Shown: one piece after another, positions 38,800 through 49,100 of the stretch
Position numbering within the stretch: position 1 is the first letter of the stretch
Layout: each line of letters starts with the position of its first letter
Source: Suillus spraguei
Taxonomy: Eukaryota; Basidiomycota; Agaricomycetes; Boletales; Suillaceae
Assembly: GCA_016800925.1 (NCBI GenBank)
Contig: JABCPU010000151.1
Location: forward strand, 1 to 64,000
Length of the DNA: 64,000 nt
Reading direction: 5' to 3'
Made by a program: the position numbers and the translations under genes
Notes under the pieces: model-generated
Database searches by the model: none
What the model was told of the DNA's origin: nothing
The model's input: the letters and a program-made list of their open reading frames with translations, nothing else

Positions 38800-41053
38800 A
38801 TGTTTACTTTAATTCTATTTGCTTCTTTTATTTCTTCGATTAATGCTGCAGCTATAGTATCTCGTTCACAACCCTATTCATTACCTCAGACCGGGGTGCT
38901 CGGTCCTCAATCCAAGCTTACCATAGGTAATAAAGCCATCGCTCCCGATGGCTACCAACGCTCGTGAGTCTATTGCCATGATTTCAAAGCTCGCTGCTGA
39001 TCGTTCAACAGAGCAACTCTCGTTAATGGCGTGTTCCCTGGACCCCTGATCACAGCGCAGAAGGTAAGCTTCTGTAGATCTCCTTGTCGCGCTAGCGCTG
39101 ACCTAATAATAGGGAGACAACTTTTCTATCGAGGTAGCCAATCAACTCACGGACACCTCGATGTTCATGAGTACCAGCGTCGTAAGTAGCATCGAATCGT
39201 CATTGATGTCGATCAAGTTTTTGACTGTGTTTGCCGCAGCACTTTCACGGTATCTACCAGAATGGAACAAACGATGCCGACGGGACGGTTTCCGTCACAC
39301 AATGTCCCGTCGCGCCAAACAACTCTTATGTACATTCTTTTTCGGCACAGAATCAGGCAGGCACTTTCTGGTATCATAGTCATTATTCTGTTCAATATGC
39401 AAGTATCACTTCGGCCTTGCATACGCAGTAGAGGACTAACCTGTGGAACAGTGTGATGGTCTCAGGGGAGCGATGGTAATTTATGATCCCGAAGACCCTC
39501 TGGCATACATGTACGATGTTGACAATGGTGAGCCAAGATTTGGTTTGCATTAATCCTCTGACCATCATGCGTTGCCAGCAAGCACCGTGATCACACTTTC
39601 CGACTGGTGAGTTTTATGAACGTTGGTGGTCCGCCCGACTAAAGTAGCACCACTAGGTATCATGCCGAGGCCACCGTCTTGCGATATGTCATAGGCAATG
39701 AGGCTGACGCTACGCTCATCAACGGACTCGGTCGATATGTTGGTGGACCTGCCTCTGATCTCGCCGCGATCAATGTCGAGCAAGGAAAGCGGTATCGTTT
39801 CCGTCTGGTCGGAATGTCATGCGACGCCAACTTCCAGTTCTCCATCGATGGCCATAGCATGACCGTCATCGAAGCGGATGGACAGCTGACCGAGCCTCTG
39901 GTAGTAGACCAGCTCCAGATCCTTGCGGGTCAACGTTACTCTGTGGTTGTGACTGCAGATCAACCGGTAGATAACTACTGGGTACGCAGCCTTCCTGACT
40001 CGACCAATGCTTCGTTCGTGGGGGGAACAAACTCTGCCATCCTACGCTACCAAGGCGCCCCGAGCGTCGAGCCAACTACGGTCAACACTACATCCACGAA
40101 CCCATTGCAAGAGACCAATTTGCATGCTCTGGTCAACCCCGCCGCTCCTGGCATTCCAGAATACGGGGCAGCTGATATCAACCTCAACCTCCAGGTTGCT
40201 AACATCAACGGAATTTTCTTTGTCAACAACGTTTCGTTCACAGCCCCTACCGTCCCTGTTCTAATGCAAATTCTCAGCGGAGCTCAGGAAGCTACCGATC
40301 TGATGCCGAATGGGAGTGTCATCGTTCTCGAGGCCAACAAAGTGGTAGAGTTGACATTGTCGACTACTGGACCAGGTGGACCTGTACGTATATTCCATCA
40401 TTCGACGCTTACTTGTCTGACGTATATCGTTGTACCAGCATCCCATCCATCTTCACGGAGTAAGTTCCCCCTGACTTTGCCGGCATGGTCTGTCTGGCTG
40501 GTACTTATATGAGCATTAGCATTCCTTCAGTGTCGTACAGAGCGCGGGCAACAGCACGTTCAATTATGCGAACCCAGTTCGTCGCGATGTTGTTAGCGCT
40601 GGCAGCGAAGGGCAACAAATGGTGATACGATGGGTGACCGACAATTCTGGCCCCTGGTTCTTGCATTGGTATGATCTCATTCTGTCTAGCTGTCCACAAG
40701 GGTACTGACTCTGAACCAACAGTCACATTGACTGGCATCTCAACACGTACGTATGCGAAAGTCCTCGCGAAAGAATTTACTAATCCTTCATATCCAGTGG
40801 TTTCGCCGTGGTAATGGCTGAAAGTCCCTCAGAAACTCGCGCAACCATGAATCAAACAGCACGTAAGTCGTCCGTGAAGAAAGTGAATTTCTATAGCTGA
40901 ACTACTTTTCTAGCCGGATGGGATGAATTGTGTCCCGCCTATGACGCTCTCACACCCGACCAGTTGGGAGGCGGGGGTCTCGATAATTACGAAGCAGCTG
41001 CTGATATTTCTACCCTTCTTTACCCACCACCGACGGTCCCTGGATCCATATAA
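38800..41053 (+). CDS. Laccase paralogue 3, intact
   Basis: Secreted multicopper oxidase that oxidises phenolic substrates and reduces O2 to water. The start at 38800 opens a signal peptide ([18 protein letters not shown]). Early exons are 38800-38963, 39012-39063, 39113-39181, 39240-39398 and 39452-39527; later ones follow the same pattern. Copper segments are HFHG (Trp of the usual HWHG is Phe, both His kept), [29 protein letters not shown] and [12 protein letters not shown], giving all ten His and the T1 Cys, with Phe axial. The intron 39399-39451 starts GCAAGT. The frame is open throughout, ending [10 protein letters not shown]. It is the only one of the three laccases here with no frame damage, and it diverges most from the other two. 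Confidence 0.92.
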
Positions 41054-41246
41054 TAGTATCGGGTTTGCAGGACAGCCCAATATTATCATATTTATATTTT
41101 TCACTATTATAAGCGATGAACCCCCCTCTACTTTATCGTAGATTACGATACAGTACGATGCAGTACTAGCTGGTACTAGTGTCCAGTACCTGGTTGACCT
41201 AATACAGGATATGACGGTTAGCCTTATACTGCTTGTTTCGTGACTT

Positions 41247-41406
41247 GATCAGGATACACTTGACGGCTTATGCGCTTTCAATGCCTGTGAATTGATCAGT
41301 AAAATTTCAATGTTGAATTCATGTTTTATTATATTTCGCACTCAAAAATATAAGATATGCCAGTTTTGAGAAAGTGAGTAAGTGATAAGCATCTTGTTTC
41401 CTATCG
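41247..41406 (-). repeat. Short MITE-like copy, inverted relative to 62612-62884
   Basis: About 160 bp matching in reverse orientation the element at 62612-62884, best over ATTTCGCACTCAAAAA and TATAAGATATGCCAG, with internal deletions. The ends are eroded (GATCAGGA... instead of CATCAGGA...). Confidence 0.65.
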
Positions 41407-41779
41407 GCGCGTCCGAATAATGACCAATGATCATACAGGGACCCAGCACTGTATCTTTTTCAGCACGAGGTTAGACAATTTTCGATCACGTTGCACAATA
41501 TCGTATGTCGACGTAAATGGGCTTGGTAAGGGCTGCGCATATAGTACATCCTATGACGATTCAGGTCCAGTTCACGTCACCCTCCTATCCAGGGTCATAC
41601 GTTTTAACATATCACCCACGTACTCACCCTCTTCCTTACACTCTACCATCAGTATTCAAGCGCGATATCGTTGACTGCCAACGTGCCAATCCGATCTTCG
41701 CCTGATGCACTACCATGGCCCTGCACGTCACTGGTCTTGTGATTAGCGGGTCTATGAATGGGTCACATGACTCAAACAA

Positions 41780-42190
41780 CCCTACAACGATGTCACGCTT
41801 GTGAGTCAGGAGAGCAGGAGGGAGGACAGCAAGAGTGGCAGTGCGACTGCGACTGTTTCAAAGAGGGCTTCGCGGTCGGAAGGAGCGAAGGGAAGAGTAG
41901 TAGGAAGGATGATAATCGTGGGAGGAGGGGTATAGGAAGGAGCTGGATGTCCGTGACCCTAGGAGACCAAGTGGTCGCGATAGGCGACAAGAATGCGACA
42001 ATGACGACCGAGGAGACGGAGATAGAGATGACAGGAAGAGATGATATGATAGTAAAAGGGACAGCGACAGGGATTTGGACCAAAGGGAGCGAGATCGTGA
42101 TGTTGATGAATGTCGTGACGGAGTCTGGGGACTACAGTGGCCGCGAGCGATGCGGAGACCGGGAAGACGGAGCAGACGAGACTGGTCATT
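41780..42190 (+). pseudogene. Arg/Ser/Asp-rich coding relic upstream of HET copy A
   Basis: A stretch rich in RS and RD/DR codons (for example SRRE, RASRSEG, DRDRD-like runs) that shifts frame several times. A related stretch lies at 55620-55850, before the second HET gene, where RRASPSPEGRYDNRERR is readable. Its repeated position suggests an adjacent or N-terminal low-complexity segment inherited with the duplication. Not assigned to a family. Confidence 0.35.
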
Positions 42191-42479
42191 GTCGTAGGTC
42201 TATGCTACATCTCTTTATTGTGATATGTTGTGCTGAATATTCTGAGAGACGTTTGCTCGGACTGGGATCCATTTGATTCATGAATGAAAATTGCATACAA
42301 GGACAGAGATATTGCACGATTCTCATTATTTCCTGGTAGTGGTAAGTGCTACCATGCTTGTGAGTATATTTTTGTGCGTGCGGGTGTATTTGATGTGCGC
42401 GAGGGTGCAACGTGCTGTTGTGACTGGGTATGATATCTATGAACTGGTAGAGCTGTTGGGCTGAGGCAACGTGGATAGC

Positions 42480-43160
42480 GAGTGAGTGGGCTCGATAACA
42501 AATGAAATTACCTCGCACTCCATGTTGTGCAGGCATACACATTGTTCCTTTGTGAGACCGCTGGTGGTCCACTCGTCGAGGCCTGGAGGAATGTCTATAG
42601 CAGTTGCATCTGCGTTAACGACGAATGGCTCACAGATGATGGTCAATCTTTAGCTATTCTTCAAGTTCGCGACTGTGTATTTGAGGCGGCCCGGAGTGTC
42701 GTAGTTGCATGCGAATGAGATGATAGGCGGATAGTTCGTGACCCATGAGAAGAGGTTATCGAACTGGTGAACAGAGATGTTGTTTGTTATATTGCCTACT
42801 ATGACTATGTTTGGTGGGTGCAAATCAGGTAAGTGTGCAAAACGCGTTAGATGACAAATGTGTATAACGGCGCCAGGTTCTCTATGCTCTCGCTGATCGT
42901 AGACACGATTGCAATAGGGCGTGGCATGATGGGCTTGAAATCAATGACTTGTCGGTATCGCTGTCGATCACGATCACGACTAAACGACAGGCAGGGGGGT
43001 ACATGCGCTTGTCTATTTCTGCTATGTTATAGACTTTCCACCCTGCAGATTCGCCTACAACCCAGTGTTTTCTAGTAGAAGTGGTGTTAATTCTCTGACC
43101 GTACGTCCATGATGAAGTCCGCGATAGAATCAAATGGAGGGATGGACACGGCGGACTAGC
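42480..43160 (-). pseudogene. Unidentified minus-strand coding relic
   Basis: Several minus-strand segments look like exons of one gene: FDSIADFIMDVRSEN and HWVVGESAGWKVYNIAEIDK, then MYPPACRLVVIVIDSDTDKS, then PDLHPPNIVIVGNITNNISV, HQFDNLFSWVTNYPPIISFA and YDTPGRLKYTVANLKNS, then LTIICEPFVVNADATAIDIP. An in-frame stop falls after LKNS unless an intron is present. Next to HET copy B only the first exon survives (VMDVRSEN, near 55880). I do not recognise the family. Confidence 0.45.
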
Positions 43161-44102
43161 TAGATGAAGAGAGGAAAGCTGGCCCTAGATTGGCTGCAGA
43201 TTACATCAATATAGGGTTCAGGCCTCGTGTCCTGGGCGTCTAATGATAAGCACATGAAGCGGGTTGAGGCTGTGGAGAAGCACAAAAAGGCTTGGTATAT
43301 CTGAAACCTGGATTTAGACATCCACAAGCTCTCCAGCAAGTTGTGCTCAACGCCATCCACCTCGAGCAGAATGACGGAAGAAGAGCAGCCCATCATTCGA
43401 ATCACCACGGCTACTCGAACATTTGAAGGTCACGAGTATAGTGTTTTGGCAGTCGCAGTCTTTCCCGATAGACGCCGTATGGTGACGGCCTCGTGGGACA
43501 AGACGCTTCGTTTATGGGACTTGAAAGACGATGTTGTGTTGAAGAAAATGGAGGGGCATCGCAATGCAGTAGCAGGACTTGCGGTATCAAGAGATGGGCA
43601 ATGGATAGCAAGTGGTGACTACAACGGAGAACTCATCGCCTGGAACAGAGACGGCGAATCTCTCACCAAACCCATCAAATTCCACTCCAATCGGATCATG
43701 TCGCTTGATTTTTCCCCGGACAGCACATTTCTTGCGAGTGGCTCATGGGACAAAACAACAGAGCTCTGGAACACAAAAACATGGCAGGTGCAAGGAAATT
43801 CAATCAATTGTGGGAATGACGTCAACTGCGTTCGGTATTCGCCATCTGGTGAATACCTTGCCATCGCAACCACTTTGGATATTCAAATATGGAATCCAGG
43901 CACAAGGGAATGCATCGCAAAGTTCAACGGTTACTCTAATGGATTATGGAATAAGTCACTGGCGTGGACGCTGGATGGAAAACAGCTTATCTCTGGTGGT
44001 GATCACAATGATCCCACCATACGGATCTGGGATTCATCGACCTGGAAGCAGGTCGGTGAACCCTGCAAGGGCCACACTGACATTATCTGGATGATGGCCC
44101 TC

Positions 44103-44117
44103 AACCCTACTGGCACC
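44103..44117 (+). repeat. Left target-site duplication of the LINE
   Basis: AACCCTACTGGCACC, repeated exactly at 50436-50450. The two leading A bases on the right are ambiguous with the A-rich tail, so 13 bp are certain. Confidence 0.95.
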
Positions 44118-44294
44118 ATCGCTTCTTGGACCTGAACCAGGTGGCACCCCGACTAGGACCCCGGAAACCAACCGCCAACAACGCGCTCAACAGCGCTAAG
44201 GACGCCCAGAGGCGCCCCAGCGGTCACCAGGACACCAGACAAACCGCCAAAACCCTAGACCAAGAACCAAGAACGAAGCAACAAAGCAAACAAA

Positions 44295-46154
44295 ATGCCA
44301 ACAATCAACTCAACGAGCCCGGTCACCACGACAACCACAGGTAGGGCCAACCGACGGACAGCAGCTGATAAACCTTTGCTTTCAACCAGTAGACCCATAC
44401 AAGACCACATATCGGGCACAGGAACGAAGACAGATGTTGTCAACCTGAACACAGCACGAAAAATCTTGTCCATGCACGGTCTCGTAATGCCAACAGCCGG
44501 TAGCATGTTGCAATCAATCTCGGTAGCTTTATTCGAATTTAGTATCACAGCAAATCTAGGCGCCACACATACTGACATACTACGAGCAATTGCACTAATA
44601 ATACAGGAAGTCGATACGGAAATAAACACGGAAAACATCATAGAAAAAGTCAAAGCCCTAATAGGCGGACTGATTGCGACCCTAGACGAGAAAGTCGAGA
44701 CATTAACAGAAACAATAGACGCGCAAAAGAAAACAATAGAGTCGATGACGGAGGTACGCACCAACTTGAAATCATCAGCGGAAGATTTGGGAAAGATAGC
44801 TGGAAACATGAAGAGCACAACGCCACAAAGAACGAGTGATGAACGGTCTGACGGACCACGAACGTTTGCAGACGCAGCCAAAACTAACATCCCTGCCCCA
44901 CTAACCAAGGTACTAGCGAGAAGCGAGACACAGGCAAGGCAGATCCTAGTCGACAGACGATCACAGCTCTTCGCCAACTCTCTGAAAGACCTAATGGAGG
45001 CGCAACTAGTAGCAAAGGCCACCTTAGCAGTGGAGCAAATGTCAAAGGAGAAAGTCGTACTTCCAACATCAATCAACTTCATCTCAGCACGCCGTCTCCC
45101 TCATGGAGGAGTCCTTTACGAGCTCAACTCACCCGAGGCAGCAGAGTGGTTCAACGTGGCAGCAAACCGAGGATACTTCCTGGAACACTTCGGAGCGGAA
45201 ATAGTGATCAAGGAGCGAACACACAACGTTATAGTGGAAAATGTACCAGTAACCTTTGTACCCAACAACCCAGCAGCACTAGCGGACGTCGAGAAGAAGG
45301 CGGGCTTGAAACCAAAAACGATTAGCAAGGCGCAATACATCAAACCGGAAGCAAGGCGCAAACCAGGACAACGAACAGCCCACATAATAGTGACCTTTAA
45401 CTCCAAGGAGGGAGCAAATCAAGCCATCAAGTTCGGCCTGACAATCGAAGGTAAGAAAGTATATGGAAGAAAGCTAATACCAGAACCGACCAGATGCCTC
45501 AAATGCCACTCGTTCGAAAACACTCACATGGCCGCAGAATGCCCACAGGAACAGGAGACGTGCGGTACATGCGGGGAACACCACCGAACAGCCGCATGCC
45601 AAGTCACAGACCAAAACGAGTTCTTCTGCAGGAACTGCAAAGTGAAGGGCCATGCAGCCTGGAGTCGACAATGCCCGACGTTCACGAAGAAGTGGGATGG
45701 ACACAAGAACCGCAATGAAGACGCTAAGTACCGATTTTTCCTCACAGAAGACCCTCTTACCTGGGAACCACTAACGAGTCAAAATTTTGAAGAGAACAAC
45801 GAGACAGCCCCAATATGGCAGCAAGCGACGGAGGATCATCAACCACAACGATACCCACCACCAAGAAACAGAGCGGAACATGGACGGCCCACCAACAACA
45901 ACCAAGAACGCGAGGAACGGAACCTCAACAACAGGAACACCAACCGAATCCCATTGGGAGGTCAATCCCGAATCCCAGAAGCATGGCAGATGACAAGACC
46001 TCAAGCAGACCACCGAACACAATGGAAACTACCCACCCAAGAAGAGACCGAAACGCAATCAACACCTCCAAGATGGTCTAGCTCCCCTTACGGCTCCCTC
46101 CACGAACCCTACAGCCCACAAAGAGGGTGGGACCAGGACCATGCCGGAAACTAG
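44295..46154 (+). CDS. LINE ORF1, CCHC zinc-knuckle nucleic-acid-binding protein
   Basis: 619 aa from ATG 44295 (context CAAAATG). Expected role: coat retrotransposon RNA. The N-terminal half is helical and charged (KVETLTETIDAQKKTIESMT suggests coiled coil). A central region around YELNSPEAAEWFNVAANRGY is followed by IIVTFNSKEGANQAIKFGL, RRM-like in spacing. Three Cys/His knuckles follow near residues 400-470: CLKCHSFENTHMAAEC, CGTCGEHHRTAAC and CRNCKVKGHAAWSRQC. The tail is rich in Gln, Asn, Pro and Arg. It stops TAG at 46152-46154, two bases before the ORF2 ATG. Confidence 0.9.
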   Translation: MPTINSTSPVTTTTTGRANRRTAADKPLLSTSRPIQDHISGTGTKTDVVNLNTARKILSMHGLVMPTAGSMLQSISVALFEFSITANLGATHTDILRAIALIIQEVDTEINTENIIEKVKALIGGLIATLDEKVETLTETIDAQKKTIESMTEVRTNLKSSAEDLGKIAGNMKSTTPQRTSDERSDGPRTFADAAKTNIPAPLTKVLARSETQARQILVDRRSQLFANSLKDLMEAQLVAKATLAVEQMSKEKVVLPTSINFISARRLPHGGVLYELNSPEAAEWFNVAANRGYFLEHFGAEIVIKERTHNVIVENVPVTFVPNNPAALADVEKKAGLKPKTISKAQYIKPEARRKPGQRTAHIIVTFNSKEGANQAIKFGLTIEGKKVYGRKLIPEPTRCLKCHSFENTHMAAECPQEQETCGTCGEHHRTAACQVTDQNEFFCRNCKVKGHAAWSRQCPTFTKKWDGHKNRNEDAKYRFFLTEDPLTWEPLTSQNFEENNETAPIWQQATEDHQPQRYPPPRNRAEHGRPTNNNQEREERNLNNRNTNRIPLGGQSRIPEAWQMTRPQADHRTQWKLPTQEETETQSTPPRWSSSPYGSLHEPYSPQRGWDQDHAGN

Positions 46155-46156
46155 TG

Positions 46157-49100
46157 ATGGATGACGCCGACAACACACACCAAGAACACGAAGACTTGAA
46201 AATCTGGCAGCAAAACCTTCGGAAATCCAACAATGCATGGGAGCACATGCTGAAAAACTTAAACCCGCACGTATACGATATAGCGTGCATCCAAGAACCA
46301 TATCTCAACCCCGTGAATCTTGCTAACGCCTCCAATCTAAGACAGTTCTGGGATGTAATCTACCCAACGGACCACCATGCAAACCCAGGACGATCACAGA
46401 CGATAATCCTAGTCAACAAGAGACTATCGAAAAACAATTGGCACATTATACCACTCAAGTCAGCGAATGCTATGGCGATAGAGCTAACGGGGGCTTTCGG
46501 CAAGGTGCGTATCTACAACATATATAACCCCTGCGATAGCGATAGCACACTCCACTTCATGGAGAGGCACATGGTGTCTGAACGAAACTCCCAGAGACAT
46601 CGCACGCAGCAGCGAATCGCTCAAGGCGACAACACTGTATATAATGAACATATAATCTGGCTAGGCAATTTCAATCGCCACCACCCAATGTGGGAAATGC
46701 AACATAATGTACATCTCTTCACCGCGGCGAACTTAGACGCTGCGGGAGTACTGATAAACCTTCTATCACTATATAACTTAGTCCAGGTCCTCCCCCCAAA
46801 CATAGCCACTCTAGAGGCATCAAACACCAAAAACTTAACGCGCCCAGACAATGTATTTTGTTCAGCAGATCTTGAGCACTCGTTCACGCAGTGCAGTGTA
46901 GAGTACCAGCTACGCCCAGTAGTAACTGACCATTTCCCCATAATTAGTACCATCAACCTCCAACCAGAACGAATTGAAACCAGCCCCAAGCGCAACTTTA
47001 GAGACACGGACTGGGAAGAGTTCCGGGAGGTCCTTGAAACTAAACTAGACGACATCCCACAGGCAACGGAAATCAAGACACGAGAACAGTTCGACAAGGC
47101 GTTCAAGGCACTCACAACAAGCATCGCCGAAACAGTAGAGAAGTGCGTACCGAAGACCAAACCATCCCCGTACGCGAAGAGATGGTGGTCGAAGGAACTG
47201 GACACCGAACGAAAAGCAACACACAAACTAGGAAGGATATCAAGAAAGAAATTAGCGAGACGAAACGACCCAGTGCACGAGGAATATAGAATCGCACGAA
47301 ACCGATTCTCAGAAAGTATCAAGCGAGCGAAGACAAACCATTGGACAGAATGGTTAGAGGAACTGACATTCACAGGAGTATGGACCTTTCATAGATACGT
47401 AGCAGGCGACCCTTCCGACCAGATACACACAAGGATCAAAACCCTCCAAGACCCGAGGGCAAACAATCAGGACAACACGACGCAAGATAACACCCGAAAG
47501 AGCGAGCTACTTTACGAGGTATTCTTCAGAACGCCGCCAGACGATGACCAAGTGAACCCGGACTTCGACTACGACCCTCCAATATGTGAATTCAGACCAA
47601 TCACGAACCAGCAAGTACACAGAGCAATCGCGAAACTATCACCGTTCAAAGCCCCAGGACCCAATGGGATAAGCAACGTAGTATTCATGAAATGCGCTGA
47701 CCTTCTTGTACCATTCATGGCACCAATATACAGAGCTACGTTCACCCTCGAAGTGTACCCGAACGAATGGAAATGTTCCTCGACGATCGTACTCAGGAAG
47801 CCAGGAAGGCCAGACTACAGTGTCCCGAAGGCATATAGACCGATAACGCTATTAGACACGATGGCTAAGATCCTTTCATCATGTGTTGCCGACGATCTAA
47901 CATATATTGCAGAAGAACACCATCTATTACCCCCAACCCACTTCGGCGGTCGACCGGGACGATCAATGGTAGACTCCCTCCACCTGCTAACTAAGTTCAT
48001 AACAGATTCCTGGGCGTCGAAAACAAACAACCACGTTTCCCTACTCTTCCTTGACGTAAAGGCGGCCTTCCCGAGCGTGGTAGCAAGCAAGCTACTACAC
48101 AACCTCAGAAAAGCAAGAATACCAAAGGAATATGTAGATTGGTACAAACGAAGACTGGACAACAGAACGACGCATCTCTTTTTCGACGACTACCAGTCAA
48201 ACTTGTTCAATGTGTCAGATGGACTAGACCAGGGATGTCCGCTATCCCCAATGGGCTTCATCTTCTACAACGCACCAGTCCTGCGAGTCGCAGACCCGAG
48301 ACCCAGCAAAGGAGAACTGAGTCTAGGATTCATCGACGATGTAGCACTAATAGCAAGAGGGCGCTCATACGAGGAATCAAACGCAAAGGTCAAAAACATG
48401 ATGGAAAAGCAAGGAGGTGCACTTGACTGGAGCGAGGAATACAACGCTGAGTTTGAGCTAGACAAAACCGCACTAATTTGTCTTTCCAGGATACGAGTTC
48501 GAAGCACCGAAAACCCCAACAAGACAGTCCCTACGCCACGAGTACCCATCACCATCCGCGATCACACAATCCAACCTTCGAAGTCGCACAAATTTCTAGG
48601 AATCATCATCGACGAAAATCTAAACTTCAAGGAGCAGGCGGCCCACGCACTGGCCAAAGGAACGAAGTACGCGCTAGCATGTAGCCGGATGATACGTCCG
48701 ACGAAGGGAATACACGGGAAACTGATGAAAAAACTGTATGAGGGAGTAATCGTCCCGAAGATGTTGTACGCCGCAGATGTGTGGTGCGCAGGTCTAGTAG
48801 AAAAGGGGAGGGGGAAAAGGGGGAAAGGGCGAGGAGCAAGAGGCTTCGCCTCGCAGATGGCGCGAGTGCAGAGAATGGCAACCATATCAATTGCGGGAGG
48901 ACTAAGATCAAGTCCCACAGACATGCTAGACGCGCACGCTAATGTACTACCTTTTCAGCAGACTCTTCGAAAAGCATGCTACAGAGCCACGCTCAGAATG
49001 GCGACACTCCCACAGAAACATCCACTAGCCAAGGGAATCAAGAACGCATACGATTACGGCAAAGAGAGAGATTTTAAGGGGAAAAAACGCTATCCATCCC

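Noticed and set aside
41758..42276. 172-aa plus-strand open frame upstream of HET copy A
   Set aside because: It is not the frame that gives the RS/RD-rich reading shared with the copy B flank; more likely a chance frame over a relic.
44255..45082. Long minus-strand frame (275 aa) opposite LINE ORF1
   Set aside because: Antisense shadow of ORF1; no domain, and ORF1 has clear zinc knuckles.
46621..47373. Long minus-strand frame (250 aa) opposite LINE ORF2
   Set aside because: Antisense shadow of the endonuclease region of ORF2.
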